The translations under genes and the position numbers were made by a program. Shown piece after piece: positions 25,129-35,340 of a DNA stretch of 64,000 nucleotides. Source of the DNA: Bacteroidales bacterium (GTDB lineage Bacteria; Bacteroidota; Bacteroidia; Bacteroidales; G3-4614); NCBI GenBank assembly GCA_015061035.1, contig SUXK01000004.1, forward strand, positions 1 through 64,000, in the 5' to 3' direction. Each line of letters begins with the position of its first letter. The stretch's first letter is position 1. The notes beneath the pieces were generated by a model. It was not told the DNA's origin, searched no databases, and saw only the letters and a list, made by a program, of their open reading frames with translations.

Positions 25129-27288
25129 ATGAAAAAACTTTTTACTCTTGCATTTTTATTTATTTCCACTATTGTTTTTGCAAATGGATATAACAATAAA
25201 CTTTCGATAAATACATTCAACTTTATAAATGAGATTAACAACGAAAATAGTTCGTTGCTAAAATCTTCGAAAGATAGATGCTCGGAAATTGGGGCTTATA
25301 TTATTGTTGAAGAGGGTTGCAACCCCTACTCTTTGGAAGAGTATGGAGTGAAAGTTAATATGGTTTTGGATTCTATTATATCGGCACGTATTCCTCTTGA
25401 TGTAATAGATGAAATTTCTTCTCTTGACATAGTAAAGAGAATTGATTCTGGTGGCAGACCTAAACCAAAATTAGATAAAGCAAGAGAGGCTGTTAATGTA
25501 GATGATATTATTAATGCTATTGAGTTACCTTCGGCATATACTGGTAAGGGTGTGGTTATTGGCATCATTGACTGTGGTGTTCAATTGAACCATATAAATT
25601 TTTACGACAAAGATGGTAATCTTCGTATTAAACGTTTTTGGAATCAGCCTATTAATACTGGTACTCCTCCTGAAGGTTATAGTTATGGTAGCGAATACAA
25701 GAGTGAAGAGGATATTGAAAATGTTGGTTTTGATGACACATACGAAACTCATGGTTGCCATGTTTTAGGTATTGCTGCAGGTAGTTATAAAGATAATAAC
25801 TTTCATGGTATTGCACCAGAAAGTGATATTGTAGTTGTTAGTTACAACTATAACGATCAAAGTATTGAATGGAACTCTATAAGCGATGGTTTGAAATATA
25901 TTTATGATTACGCCGATAGTGTTAATAAACCATGCGTTGTTAATATAAGTTTAGGTGATGTTTATGGCCCTCATGACGGATGTTCTATTTTAGACCAAGT
26001 TTGTGATGCTCTTCAAGGAGAGGGGAAACTGCTTGTTGGTAGTGCTGGTAACGAAGGAAATAACAGACAACATATTAAAAAGACTTTTACTACAGCACAA
26101 GATAGTTTGAGAACATTCGTTAATTTACTTACTAAATATAATACCTACTATGCTTCTCAATGCGATTTTTATGGAGAACATAATCAAGAGTTTAAGGTTA
26201 AGGTTTGCGTTGTTAAGGCAAGTGATGGTACTGTAGTTAATGAGACAGAGGCTGTATCATCAAGTAATATTGGTGTTCACGAATTCTCTCTTTCAAAGGT
26301 TGATAACGTTGGAGCAAATGCAACTATTCAAATTGGTTGTGAACTTGAACAAGGAAGCAACAGACCGCATATAAACGTTATGGTTCTTGCAAGTTCTGTA
26401 AAAACAGGATATACCATTGGTTTTAAAGTTATTGGTGCAACTGGTACTACAATTCATGGTTGGTGCGATGACTATTATAGCAGATTTACCAATAAATCGA
26501 ATCTTGAGGGTTGGACTCCTGGAGATTTTGAGAGTAACATTGCTGAAATTGGCGGTACGGGTAAACGTATTATAAGTGTTGGTTCGTATGTAACAAGAGC
26601 ATATTCTGTAATGTCTTCTGAGGATGATATATCAAGTTTCTCAAGCAAAGGTCCTACTCTTGACGGAAGAATGAAACCTGACATCACTGCTCCCGGTGAG
26701 TATCTTGTTTCATCAATGTCTAACTCTTCTTACTCGGTTAGCAACAATAGTACAGAAATTCAACGTGGTGATACTGTCATTGTTAATGGTATTAACTACT
26801 ATTGGGGTGCTATAAGAGGAACTTCTATGAGTTCTCCTATGGTTGCTGGTACTCTGGCTTTGTGGTTAGAGGCTAATCCTAATCTTACCCCCGAAGATGT
26901 TAGAGAGATTTTTAGTGAAACTGCAATAAGAGATGAATGGACTGGTAGTCAACCTAACAATACATGGGGATATGGAAAACTTGATGCCTGGGGTGGATTA
27001 AAAAAGGTTTTGGAGTTGAATGGCATTGAGGAGAGTGAAATTATAGATAATGATAAGAGCATAAGAGTTTATGCCAACAACGGATTGTTAAATATTTTAT
27101 TCACTAACAATATAAATAATTGCTCTATCTCTGTTTACGACATTACAGGCAAGATTATAACTAATAAATTTATTGGTAGTGCTAATGCGGGTGATGAGAT
27201 TTGCATTAATAAGATTTCAAATAAAGGTATATATATTATAAAAATTGATGACGACAGTTTTGCTACTGTACAGAAGATTATCTTGTAA
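25129..27288 (+). CDS. Subtilisin-like (S8) protease with T9SS sorting tail
   Basis: 719 residues from ATG 25129. Signal peptide (LFTLAFLFISTIVFANG), then a propeptide-like region to ~125, then an S8 catalytic domain with the triad D148 (GIIDCGVQLNH), H208 (ETHGCHVLGIAAG) and S566 (RGTSMSSPMVAG). The large gap between His and Ser holds a beta-rich insert (about residues 320-450), as in other Bacteroidetes S8 proteases. The last ~75 residues (SISVYDITGKIITNKF and a terminal KIIL) form a type IX secretion sorting domain, so the enzyme is probably surface-bound or released. It has its own promoter and terminator. Confidence 0.93.
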   Translation: MKKLFTLAFLFISTIVFANGYNNKLSINTFNFINEINNENSSLLKSSKDRCSEIGAYIIVEEGCNPYSLEEYGVKVNMVLDSIISARIPLDVIDEISSLDIVKRIDSGGRPKPKLDKAREAVNVDDIINAIELPSAYTGKGVVIGIIDCGVQLNHINFYDKDGNLRIKRFWNQPINTGTPPEGYSYGSEYKSEEDIENVGFDDTYETHGCHVLGIAAGSYKDNNFHGIAPESDIVVVSYNYNDQSIEWNSISDGLKYIYDYADSVNKPCVVNISLGDVYGPHDGCSILDQVCDALQGEGKLLVGSAGNEGNNRQHIKKTFTTAQDSLRTFVNLLTKYNTYYASQCDFYGEHNQEFKVKVCVVKASDGTVVNETEAVSSSNIGVHEFSLSKVDNVGANATIQIGCELEQGSNRPHINVMVLASSVKTGYTIGFKVIGATGTTIHGWCDDYYSRFTNKSNLEGWTPGDFESNIAEIGGTGKRIISVGSYVTRAYSVMSSEDDISSFSSKGPTLDGRMKPDITAPGEYLVSSMSNSSYSVSNNSTEIQRGDTVIVNGINYYWGAIRGTSMSSPMVAGTLALWLEANPNLTPEDVREIFSETAIRDEWTGSQPNNTWGYGKLDAWGGLKKVLELNGIEESEIIDNDKSIRVYANNGLLNILFTNNINNCSISVYDITGKIITNKFIGSANAGDEICINKISNKGIYIIKIDDDSFATVQKIIL

Positions 27289-27351
27289 AGGATTTCCGTC
27301 TTTACGGACGCCCGCAGTTCTTCCTTTATGAATAATCGTTTACATAAGAAT

Positions 27352-27399
27352 ATATAACATAAAAGAGTGTTGCTGTTGCAACACTCTTTTATGTTATAT
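27352..27399. terminator. Bidirectional terminator between the subtilase and fcl
   Basis: ATATAACATAAAAGAGTGTT continues to a perfect 22-bp stem with loop TGTT; T-rich on the right and A-rich on the left. It separates convergent units. Confidence 0.9.
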
Positions 27400-27450
27400 C
27401 TCCATTCCCTTGTTAATGGGCAAAAAATCTCAAATAACTTTTCACTTTGC

Positions 27451-28392
27451 TTATCTCTCGGCACGCATTGGATTGTTGAGGAAATCCTCATACGAAAGTC
27501 TGATACCGTCTTCAAGTTCCGTACTGTATCTCCATCCAAGAGCGGCGCTCTTCGAAACATCAAGCAGTTTGCGAGGAGTGCCGTTGGGCTTGCTTGTGTC
27601 CCATTTGATTTCACCCTCATATCCTATAACCTTGGCAACCAGTGTTGTCAGGTCCTTGATTGAAACCTCTTTTCCTGTTCCTGCGTTTACGGTCTCGTTG
27701 CCACTGTAATTGTTCATAAGGAACACGCATAGGTTTGCAAGGTCATCAACATACAGGAATTCGCGCATAGGTGTTCCGTCACCCCAGCATGTAACTTCTT
27801 TCAACCCGTTCTCCTTTGCCTCATGGAAACGGCGGATGAGTGCCGGCAACACATGGCTGTGAGTAGGGTGGTAGTTATCGTTGGGTCCGTAAAGATTGGT
27901 CGGCATAACACTGATGAAGTCTGTACCGTATTGGCGGTTCAGATATTCGCAATATTTAAGTCCCGAAATCTTAGCAAGTGCATATGCTTCATTTGTAGGC
28001 TCAAGTTCTGATGTCAACAAGCAGCTCTCCTTCATTGGCTGCGGTGCCAAACGTGGGTATATACATGATGAACCAAGGAACTCCAGTTTCTTGCAACCGT
28101 TGCGCCATGCAGCATTGATTACATTCATCTCAAGCATCATGTTGTCGTACATGAAGTCGGCGAGGGCAGTGTGGTTCGCGATTATTCCACCTACCTTTGC
28201 GGCTGCGAGGAAAACATATTCAGGCTTCTCTGCAGCAAAGAATTGCTCGACCTGATCCTGACGGCACAAATCAAGTTCGCTATGGGTGCGTGTGATTATG
28301 TTTGTATAACCTTGGCGATGCAGCTCGCGTACTATTGCAGAACCTACCATTCCACGGTGTCCTGCAACGTATATCTTAGAATTCTTTTCCAT
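27451..28392 (-). CDS. fcl: GDP-L-fucose synthase
   Basis: 313 residues. It epimerises and reduces GDP-4-keto-6-deoxy-mannose to GDP-L-fucose, the donor for fucosylated glycans and capsule. It is a short-chain dehydrogenase-type fold: [14 protein letters not shown] at the N-terminus, the catalytic GSSCIYP Ser-Cys and [10 protein letters not shown] (Tyr-x3-Lys). It starts 18 bases after gmd. GC content is well above the neighbouring genes, as in gmd, which suggests joint acquisition or a distinct codon bias. Confidence 0.96.
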   Translation of the reverse strand: MEKNSKIYVAGHRGMVGSAIVRELHRQGYTNIITRTHSELDLCRQDQVEQFFAAEKPEYVFLAAAKVGGIIANHTALADFMYDNMMLEMNVINAAWRNGCKKLEFLGSSCIYPRLAPQPMKESCLLTSELEPTNEAYALAKISGLKYCEYLNRQYGTDFISVMPTNLYGPNDNYHPTHSHVLPALIRRFHEAKENGLKEVTCWGDGTPMREFLYVDDLANLCVFLMNNYSGNETVNAGTGKEVSIKDLTTLVAKVIGYEGEIKWDTSKPNGTPRKLLDVSKSAALGWRYSTELEDGIRLSYEDFLNNPMRAER

Positions 28393-28410
28393 TGTCTGTG
28401 TGTTATGGAT

Positions 28411-29499
28411 TTATTTCACAATACCGCGTTCAAGGAACTCTGCAAGGTTTGTGCGAACCTTCTCTCCAGCCTTCTCTACAGCGACTTTAGCCATATCCGA
28501 GTCTACCATAATCTTTACCAACTGCTCGAAGGTGGTCTTCTGTGGATTCCAACCGAGTTCCTTGCGTGCCTTTGATGGGTCACCCCACAGGTTTACAACG
28601 TCTGTAGGGCGGTAGAAGTCGGGAGATACCTCAACCAGAACCTTACCTGTAGCCTTGTCGATGCCTTTCTCATCAGCGCCTTCGCCAACGAACTCAAGTT
28701 CTATGCCTACATGTTTGAATGCGTAGTAGCAGAACTCGCGTACAGAGTGCTGTTCACCAGTAGCAATCACGAAATCTTCGGGTTTGTCATTCTGCAGCAT
28801 CAGCCACATACATTCAACATAATCCTTTGCATATCCCCAGTCGCGCAGTGACGAGAGATTGCCAAGATAAAGTTTCTCCTGTTTGCCTTGTGCAATACGT
28901 GCTGCAGCCAATGTGATCTTGCGTGTTACGAATGTCTCTCCACGACGCTCGCTCTCATGGTTGAAGAGAATGCCCGAGCAGCAGAACATGTTGTATGCCT
29001 CGCGGTACTCCTTTACAATCCAGTGTCCGTAAAGTTTGGCAACTGCATAAGGGCTGTATGGGTGAAATGGAGTCTTTTCGTTCTGTGGAACCTTCTCCAC
29101 TTTTCCATAAAGTTCCGATGTTGATGCCTGGTATATGTGGCATGTTTCGGCAAGACCGCAAAGACGTACAGCCTCAAGCACTCTCAATACTCCTGTCGCA
29201 TCGATATTGGCAGTGAACTCAGGAGAGTCGAAACTTACCTGAACGTGGCTCTGTGCTGCAAGGTTGTATATCTCATCGGGGCGCACTTTGCTGATGACCT
29301 GTACAATGCTCATCGAGTCGCCGAGATCGGCATAATGCAAGTGGAATTGCGGATGTCCTTCAAGGTGTGCTATTCGTTCGCGGTAGTCAACAGATGATCG
29401 TCTTATCGTGCCATGTACGTCGTATCCTTTTTCTATCAGAAGTTCCGACAGGAATGAACCGTCCTGTCCAGTAATACCTGTAATCAGTGCTTTCTTCAT
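28411..29499 (-). CDS. gmd: GDP-mannose 4,6-dehydratase
   Basis: 362 residues. It converts GDP-mannose to GDP-4-keto-6-deoxy-mannose, the substrate of the next gene. The NADP-binding N-terminus is [22 protein letters not shown]; the active site is in [16 protein letters not shown] and [10 protein letters not shown] (Tyr-x3-Lys). Sampled lines are about 48-55% GC against about 30-38% in flanking genes. A -7 element (TAACTTTG, minus strand 29541-29534) precedes it, so gmd-fcl is a two-gene operon supplying GDP-fucose. Confidence 0.97.
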   Translation of the reverse strand: MKKALITGITGQDGSFLSELLIEKGYDVHGTIRRSSVDYRERIAHLEGHPQFHLHYADLGDSMSIVQVISKVRPDEIYNLAAQSHVQVSFDSPEFTANIDATGVLRVLEAVRLCGLAETCHIYQASTSELYGKVEKVPQNEKTPFHPYSPYAVAKLYGHWIVKEYREAYNMFCCSGILFNHESERRGETFVTRKITLAAARIAQGKQEKLYLGNLSSLRDWGYAKDYVECMWLMLQNDKPEDFVIATGEQHSVREFCYYAFKHVGIELEFVGEGADEKGIDKATGKVLVEVSPDFYRPTDVVNLWGDPSKARKELGWNPQKTTFEQLVKIMVDSDMAKVAVEKAGEKVRTNLAEFLERGIVK

Positions 29500-29533
29500 A
29501 ATTGTTTTATTTTGAATGTTTTGAATCTTGCTA

Positions 29534-29541
29534 CAAAGTTA
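29534..29541 (-). promoter_or_regulatory. gmd-fcl -7 element
   Basis: Minus-strand TAACTTTG, 35 bases before the gmd ATG; no clear -33 box. Confidence 0.55.
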
Positions 29542-29617
29542 CAAATTTTTTATTGACTATCTGCATCAACCGATGATATTTCTATTTTTATATCTTCTTG
29601 CATCTTTATAGTAATTA

Positions 29618-32600
29618 CTAATTAACTTCGGGAATTACTTTTATTTTACTACTTGAGTTTGTCCCCTCTTGTATTACCTGAATTTGTACTGGAACACACT
29701 CTCGAAGTGCCTCTACGTGTGATATTATTCCTACATGACGTCCCGCTTTTATGTGAAGCGTTCTGAGAGTATCTATAACGTTTTGGAGTGCATCACCACT
29801 TAGTGTTCCAAATCCTTCATCTATAAAGAGTGTATCAACTGATAAGGTTGTGCCTATATCACTAAGTGCTAATGCCAACGAAAGAGAGACAAGAAAACTC
29901 TCACCTCCTGAGATTGTACTTGCTGCTCGAGAAAGATAACCTTGATAGGCATCCTGAAGCATTATTACAAATGTTCCTGGTTCTACTTTTAATAGATAAC
30001 GATCTGTTAATGACCTCATATAATTGTTTGCTGAGTGTACTAAATTGGATAGGATGTAACTCTGGGCTATTTGTCGGAATTTGTTTCCTGTTGCATCGCC
30101 CAAGAGGGTATCTATTTTACTCCAGTTTTCGTACTCAATGCGTTTACTCTCTTTTTCGTCAAGGAGTTTTTTTAGTGCTTTATTTTGTTCATCATTGTTC
30201 TTGAGTTCTTGTGCGATTGTTGCTTTCATCTCAACTATTTTAACAGACTCTTTCTCTTGCTCCTCCATTCGTTGAGATATTAACTCTAATGTATCATCTT
30301 CGGTCAAAGAGGGTTGTTTTGCTGAATGTATATCTATTTGCTGTTTTAACATCTTATATTGAGCCTCAATTGCTACAAAGTTTTCTCGAACCTGTTTTAT
30401 TCTGTCAGTCTCTGCTTTTATATTATCAGATGTATATGTATTTAGTTCTATTAGCCTCTCTTTTGTTATAGATGGATGTGAAGATAGATATTTTTCAAGT
30501 TCTTCAGAACTCTCTTTTATCATACCTTCTGCTATTTTTAAATTGCCAAGTGTTGTTGTTATACTTGTCTCTAATGTTCTTGCTCTATCGTTTAAATCTT
30601 CTATTTTTACTATATCTGTGGGGTTGTATTTTTGTAATAAAGGGATTAATTCTTGAATCTTTGTTAGTGTAGTTTTTACATTATCACATAGATTCTCCAA
30701 TTTATTACCTTGTAATTGAAGACTCTCTCGCTCATTTTGGTTTGCACTATATTTGTTATACTCTGAATTTAATTTTACGACAAACTCTTGTGGTTGCAAA
30801 CTCCAATCTATACCCCATTTAATTAGAGGCAGATACTCTTGAACTTTTGCCTTGTCTTCTTCTACCTCGCCTCTTTTTGTTTTTACTATTCCCTCCTCTT
30901 TCTCTATTGCTGTATTTTCATGGGCTATGCTATGTTCTGTTTCTGAAACTTTATTGTTAAGTTTATCTACATTATCACGCATAGTGTTGAGGGTTATTTG
31001 TAATATCTGTACCTCTTTCTCCTTTGCCTCTCCAATAGATATTTTTGTTTCTAAATCTATTTTTTTTGTATTGTTTGTTTCTTGTAAATTATTTAGTGCA
31101 GATAGGGTTGTATCGTTTAGTGTTTCTACTCCACAATCTTTGCATCCGTTTATTACTTTTTGTGTTGCCTCTTCAACAGATTTGTCGGCTTCTAATAGTT
31201 GCTTATCTCTGTTATATGTTTCAATTGCAGATTTAATCTCTGCATCAATTTTTAATTTTACTTCTCGCAATTGGTTATAATTATTCTCAGCCTCTTCATA
31301 CGCAATTATGAAATCATCAACCAATGCTGACAAGGCATCCTCATGTGGTATCTCCGACACTATCTTTTGTTGACATAAGGGACATGTATCCCCTATGGTT
31401 AGTTTTGAACGTAGCGTTTTTGTAAACTTATCAACAGTATCTTTCTGTTTGTCTAACGTTGCTTTTCGCTCTTTCATTATTAAATCTGCTTCTCGAAGTG
31501 GAGTATCTATATCTGCTGATTGTTTCTTCTTTTCCTGTATTGAGAATTCTTGAGCAGCAATACTTTTTTTTATAGTTTCAATACGTTTTTTTTCTTGCTC
31601 TAAGTTCTCAATTCTCTCTTTTGCTATTGCTATTTTATTCAGCAAATCGCATACTTGTGCGTGTGTTGCACGAAGTTGCGAAAGATTTATATCTTCAAGT
31701 TCTTTTTTTGCAGTGTTTAACTCATCAGTTTTCAGAGCATACTCTTTTTTAGCCGCCTCAACTTTACGTATTGCCTCTTGATGAAGGGGTAATAAATTAT
31801 TTGTAAGTGATTGGCGATTATTTTCAATAAGTCTGCTTTTAATCTCTATTATCTCATAATCATTTGCGATATTTAGCAATAGGGTTTTTATTGTTTGTGC
31901 ATTTTCGTATATGGCTTTATTTTCTTGCTCTTCTTCAAAATAGGTATCTATTTTTTCAATAGAAGATTTAATTGCTACGAGTTGGGTTAATTCATACTTA
32001 TAACCACCTGATAATTTCTGGTACTCTTCTGTTAAGGCTTTAAGTTTCTCTTCTTGTATTTGTTGCATTGTTTTACCTTTGGTAATCTCTGCAAGACATT
32101 CTCGTGCATCAATTGTCTCTTGCCACTCATGAACAAGTTTTTCTTTTTGCTTAAACTGAGTATCCTCAAGTGATTGTTTTGCTTGTTGAAGAGATTCGCA
32201 ACTGCTCTTCTCTTCCTCTTTTAGATTTATATCTGTTTTAAGCCACTCAAGTTTTACTGATTCCTTTTCGGTTGACTTTTTTATAATTTTATACTCTTCT
32301 TCAAGAGTGTTTAACATATCTTTTTTTACAGTTATTTCTTCTTCTGTTAGTATATGAATATTATCTACTTGTTTGTTTATTGTGTTATACTCATCTCTCT
32401 TCTCTGATGTTATAATATATATCTGCTTTCCTATTTGAGAATATATATCTACTCCTGTTATCTTCTCTAATATTTCGGCTTTTTCGTTATTATTACTATT
32501 TAAGAATCGCGTAAATTCGCCTTGTGCAAGTAGGGTTGTTCTACAAAATTGATTAAAATCCAATCCTATTGCAGACTTTATCTCATCTTGAATCTCTGCA

Positions 32601-33031
32601 TCTTTTGTTAATGTAATACCTCTTGTGATATTTTTTAATATCCAACTTTTGGATTGTAGTTTACCTGATACTTTGTTATTTGCTCTACGAACTCCCCATG
32701 TTGCCTCATAACTAATCTCATTCTTTCCAATAAAAGTCAAAGTTACATACGCCTCTGCCTCATTTCTTCTTAGTAGTTGTCGGGGGTCTTTAAGTGTTAA
32801 GAAATCGCTCTTTCCTGCATCCTCTACCTTTCCGCCCATTTTACAATTTGTTAATCGAGGTGTATCGGCATATAAAGCAAGACATATTGCATCAAGGATT
32901 GTTGATTTTCCTGAGCCTGTTTTTCCTGTTATTAGAAATATATCACTGTCGGCTAATGGTTGCGACTCAAAATCGATAACTGCATCTTCGACCGATGCTA
33001 TATTGTGGATTGTTAGTTTTTGTATTTTCAT
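29618..33031 (-). CDS. sbcC: SbcC exonuclease subunit (Rad50-like ATPase)
   Basis: 1137 residues. With SbcD it forms the Mre11-Rad50-type nuclease that opens hairpins and processes blocked DNA ends. Walker A is LITGKTGSGKSTILDAI near the N-terminus; two very long coiled coils follow, separated by a zinc hook (GDTCPLCQQKI, around residue 548). The C-terminal ATPase half has the signature STISGGESFLVSLSLALALS and Walker B LFIDEGFG. The order sbcD-sbcC with a 14-base gap is conserved. Confidence 0.97.
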   Translation of the reverse strand: MKIQKLTIHNIASVEDAVIDFESQPLADSDIFLITGKTGSGKSTILDAICLALYADTPRLTNCKMGGKVEDAGKSDFLTLKDPRQLLRRNEAEAYVTLTFIGKNEISYEATWGVRRANNKVSGKLQSKSWILKNITRGITLTKDAEIQDEIKSAIGLDFNQFCRTTLLAQGEFTRFLNSNNNEKAEILEKITGVDIYSQIGKQIYIITSEKRDEYNTINKQVDNIHILTEEEITVKKDMLNTLEEEYKIIKKSTEKESVKLEWLKTDINLKEEEKSSCESLQQAKQSLEDTQFKQKEKLVHEWQETIDARECLAEITKGKTMQQIQEEKLKALTEEYQKLSGGYKYELTQLVAIKSSIEKIDTYFEEEQENKAIYENAQTIKTLLLNIANDYEIIEIKSRLIENNRQSLTNNLLPLHQEAIRKVEAAKKEYALKTDELNTAKKELEDINLSQLRATHAQVCDLLNKIAIAKERIENLEQEKKRIETIKKSIAAQEFSIQEKKKQSADIDTPLREADLIMKERKATLDKQKDTVDKFTKTLRSKLTIGDTCPLCQQKIVSEIPHEDALSALVDDFIIAYEEAENNYNQLREVKLKIDAEIKSAIETYNRDKQLLEADKSVEEATQKVINGCKDCGVETLNDTTLSALNNLQETNNTKKIDLETKISIGEAKEKEVQILQITLNTMRDNVDKLNNKVSETEHSIAHENTAIEKEEGIVKTKRGEVEEDKAKVQEYLPLIKWGIDWSLQPQEFVVKLNSEYNKYSANQNERESLQLQGNKLENLCDNVKTTLTKIQELIPLLQKYNPTDIVKIEDLNDRARTLETSITTTLGNLKIAEGMIKESSEELEKYLSSHPSITKERLIELNTYTSDNIKAETDRIKQVRENFVAIEAQYKMLKQQIDIHSAKQPSLTEDDTLELISQRMEEQEKESVKIVEMKATIAQELKNNDEQNKALKKLLDEKESKRIEYENWSKIDTLLGDATGNKFRQIAQSYILSNLVHSANNYMRSLTDRYLLKVEPGTFVIMLQDAYQGYLSRAASTISGGESFLVSLSLALALSDIGTTLSVDTLFIDEGFGTLSGDALQNVIDTLRTLHIKAGRHVGIISHVEALRECVPVQIQVIQEGTNSSSKIKVIPEVN

Positions 33032-33045
33032 AACTCTGACTCTTT

Positions 33046-34212
33046 TTACTCATTTCGTAACTCTTCATTTAATCTACCTAATGCCTCTTGAAATAGAGTC
33101 TGCATTGTTTCATCAAAGATTATTCCTTTGTCTTTGGCATATTGACGTGCAATATCAATTGGTGCTTCGGACTTTAGTTCCTGAATAGTCATTACCTTTG
33201 TTTCTACTCCTCCTGAATTTTTAAGTTTTGCATTTATATAACAAAATCTACACTCTTTATCTTTTGTTAATGCAACTGCTTCGGCATTTGCGTTAGGTGA
33301 TAAAAAGTTTTCTATCTCTACATTTAGTCGAATGTAGGCTGGTATATCAGCAGGGTAATTGCTTAGTAATGTTTTTACATCAGCCCATGTTGCTACTCCT
33401 TCTGTGGGGAGTGTTACCAAAGGTCGTGGATTGGTTATCTCTATTTGGGTTGTTACAGGTACTGCACCATGTTTTTCAATATCTACCATTGTTACTGTAT
33501 GTGGGTAGGCTTCATCGAAACTTACTGCAAGTGGCGAGCCAGAGTACCTTACATTATGCTTGCCTGTATGGACATATTGTTGATGGTGTATATGACCAAG
33601 TGCCAAGTAGTCATAACCTAAACCGAGTTCTTCTATATCAAGGGTGTCGATACCTCCTACTGAGAATTCGGTTGCATTGCTGTGTCCCATATAATCGCAT
33701 CCCTTTACTGTTGTGTGTGCGGTTAATACGACTGGAAGAGATTCTCTGTTTTGTGAGTTTACTTCATCTAACAGGTTTTGAAAAAATCCTTCGGGTATAT
33801 TACGTGTGTTTGCATAGGGTACTGCCAAAACATATCCTTTATCTCCTATTTTTATAATATGATCAAATATGTTCTCTTTATTGAGTGTTCCTATTGTGTG
33901 TACTTTCATTGAACGCCATGGGGTACGGAAAATTTCGTGCTTTGTGGCACTATCGTGATTTCCTGCTGTTACAATTATATGCATCTGGGGATTGGCATCG
34001 TGCAGTTGTACTAAAAAATCGGTAAACATAGTTTGCACTGCCGATGATGGTTGTGAGGTGTGATATACATCTCCACATAGCAAAAACAGGTCGGGCTTTT
34101 GCTCAGATACTATACTTATCATCTGACTCATCATACTCTGTTGCTCCTCTACCCTATCGTAGTTGTAGAGTGTGTGCCCTAAATGCCAATCGCTTGTATG
34201 CAATAATTTCAT
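33046..34212 (-). CDS. sbcD: SbcD exonuclease subunit (Mre11-like)
   Basis: 388 residues from ATG 34212; the 23 extra residues of the track ORF have no family support. It is a metallophosphoesterase: MKLLHTSDWHLGHTLYN (DxH), LFLLCGDVYHTSQPSS (GDxxD-like), TAGNHDSATKHE (GNHD) and ALGHIHHQQ (GHxH) give the two-metal site. The C-terminal region contains the SbcC-binding domain. It is first in the sbcDC operon. Confidence 0.97.
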   Translation of the reverse strand: MKLLHTSDWHLGHTLYNYDRVEEQQSMMSQMISIVSEQKPDLFLLCGDVYHTSQPSSAVQTMFTDFLVQLHDANPQMHIIVTAGNHDSATKHEIFRTPWRSMKVHTIGTLNKENIFDHIIKIGDKGYVLAVPYANTRNIPEGFFQNLLDEVNSQNRESLPVVLTAHTTVKGCDYMGHSNATEFSVGGIDTLDIEELGLGYDYLALGHIHHQQYVHTGKHNVRYSGSPLAVSFDEAYPHTVTMVDIEKHGAVPVTTQIEITNPRPLVTLPTEGVATWADVKTLLSNYPADIPAYIRLNVEIENFLSPNANAEAVALTKDKECRFCYINAKLKNSGGVETKVMTIQELKSEAPIDIARQYAKDKGIIFDETMQTLFQEALGRLNEELRNE

Positions 34213-34386
34213 TATAGATTTTATTTGATTGTAGTAATAATTAGAATGTATAAAATTACGGAATTCTTTTAATGGTAACAACTATTATTAATTAAAAGTT
34301 ATAAACATTTGTTTTGGGTTTCTATTGTTATATTCCCTACCCCTTATGAAATGATTCATGTGAGATGAAAGTTTATAATATATAAA

Positions 34387-34420
34387 TAGAGAAAAGGCAC
34401 CTAATGGTGCCTTTTCTCTA
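34387..34420. terminator. Strong terminator downstream of the DUF2795 gene
   Basis: TAGAGAAAAGGCACC, loop TAAT, GGTGCCTTTTCTCTA: a perfect 15-bp stem flanked by T- and A-rich sequence, 30 bases past the DUF2795 stop. Confidence 0.85.
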
Positions 34421-34449
34421 TTTTGTCAATTATATTTTTCATAGATTGA

Positions 34450-34671
34450 TTAATACTCCTCTTCGTTGAAGAAGAAATCTTCTTTTGTAGGATAGTCGGG
34501 CCAAATGTCTTCGATACATTCATATACCTCGCCTTCATCCTCTATCTCTTGAAGATTTTCAATTACCTCTAATGGCGCTCCTGAACGGTAAGCATAATCG
34601 ATTAATTCATCTTTTGATGCTGGCCATGGTGCATCCTCTAATTTTGAAGCCAATTCTAATGTCCAATACAT
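34450..34671 (-). CDS. DUF2795 small protein
   Basis: 73 residues, acidic, no signal peptide. DAPWPASKDELIDYAYRSGA followed by EVIENLQEIEDE is the DUF2795 signature, with the usual end YPTKEDFFFNEEEY. In Bacteroidetes this protein is small, cytoplasmic and widely conserved, but its function is unknown. It is a single-gene unit between two sizeable intergenic gaps. Confidence 0.88.
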   Translation of the reverse strand: MYWTLELASKLEDAPWPASKDELIDYAYRSGAPLEVIENLQEIEDEGEVYECIEDIWPDYPTKEDFFFNEEEY

Positions 34672-34789
34672 ATTCTATCTAACTTTTAATAATTTAACGT
34701 TTATATTACTTGCTATTAGAGTTTTGATTTTAAAATAATTTAACACTCATTTTTGCAAATCGACCACGAAAATATAAAATATTTTCTAT

Positions 34790-35335
34790 TTAACAATGAT
34801 TATCCCAAAATATTTCTTCTTTATTTTCAATTATATTACAATAGCGAGAAAGAACAAAGAAATAATCAGATAAACGATTTATAAATTTAAGTACATTATC
34901 AGATACGTTATCTTCTGATTTTAAAGCACATATACATCTTTCTGCTCTACGTGCAACGGAGCGACATATATTGGCTTTTGTTGCTGATGGTACTCCTTGT
35001 GGTAGTATAAATTTATTATGTTTTGGGAGTTGAGCATCTATCTCATCTATTCGTTTTTCAATAACTGCTATTTGCTCTTCTCCTATTTGTGGCATTTTAT
35101 TTATATACTCCTCCTCACTTGCTAATATTGAGCCTATATTAAACAACCAGTTTTGTATTTTGTTTAATAATTCAATATCGGGGGGAGTTTGCATTACTGT
35201 TAATAAATCTCCTATAAAACAATTTAATTCATCTATTGTTCCGTAGGCTTCTATTTTTGTGCAGTGCTTACACACTCGTGTTCCTCCTACTAATGAGGTT
35301 GTGCCTGTGTCGCCTCCTTTTGTATATATCTTCAT
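34790..35335 (-). CDS. ATP:cob(I)alamin adenosyltransferase (PduO type)
   Basis: 181 residues. It transfers the adenosyl group of ATP to reduced cobalamin. The N-terminal ATP-binding motif KIYTKGGDTGTTSLVGGTRV and the catalytic/cobalamin-site helix (SVARRAERCICAL, and KFINRLSDYFFVLSR) are intact. It probably supplies adenosylcobalamin for a mutase elsewhere; MetH in this window uses methylcobalamin instead. It starts five bases after the stop of the methyltransferase-like gene, so the two form an operon. Confidence 0.94.
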   Translation of the reverse strand: MKIYTKGGDTGTTSLVGGTRVCKHCTKIEAYGTIDELNCFIGDLLTVMQTPPDIELLNKIQNWLFNIGSILASEEEYINKMPQIGEEQIAVIEKRIDEIDAQLPKHNKFILPQGVPSATKANICRSVARRAERCICALKSEDNVSDNVLKFINRLSDYFFVLSRYCNIIENKEEIFWDNHC

Positions 35336-35340
35336 ACTCT

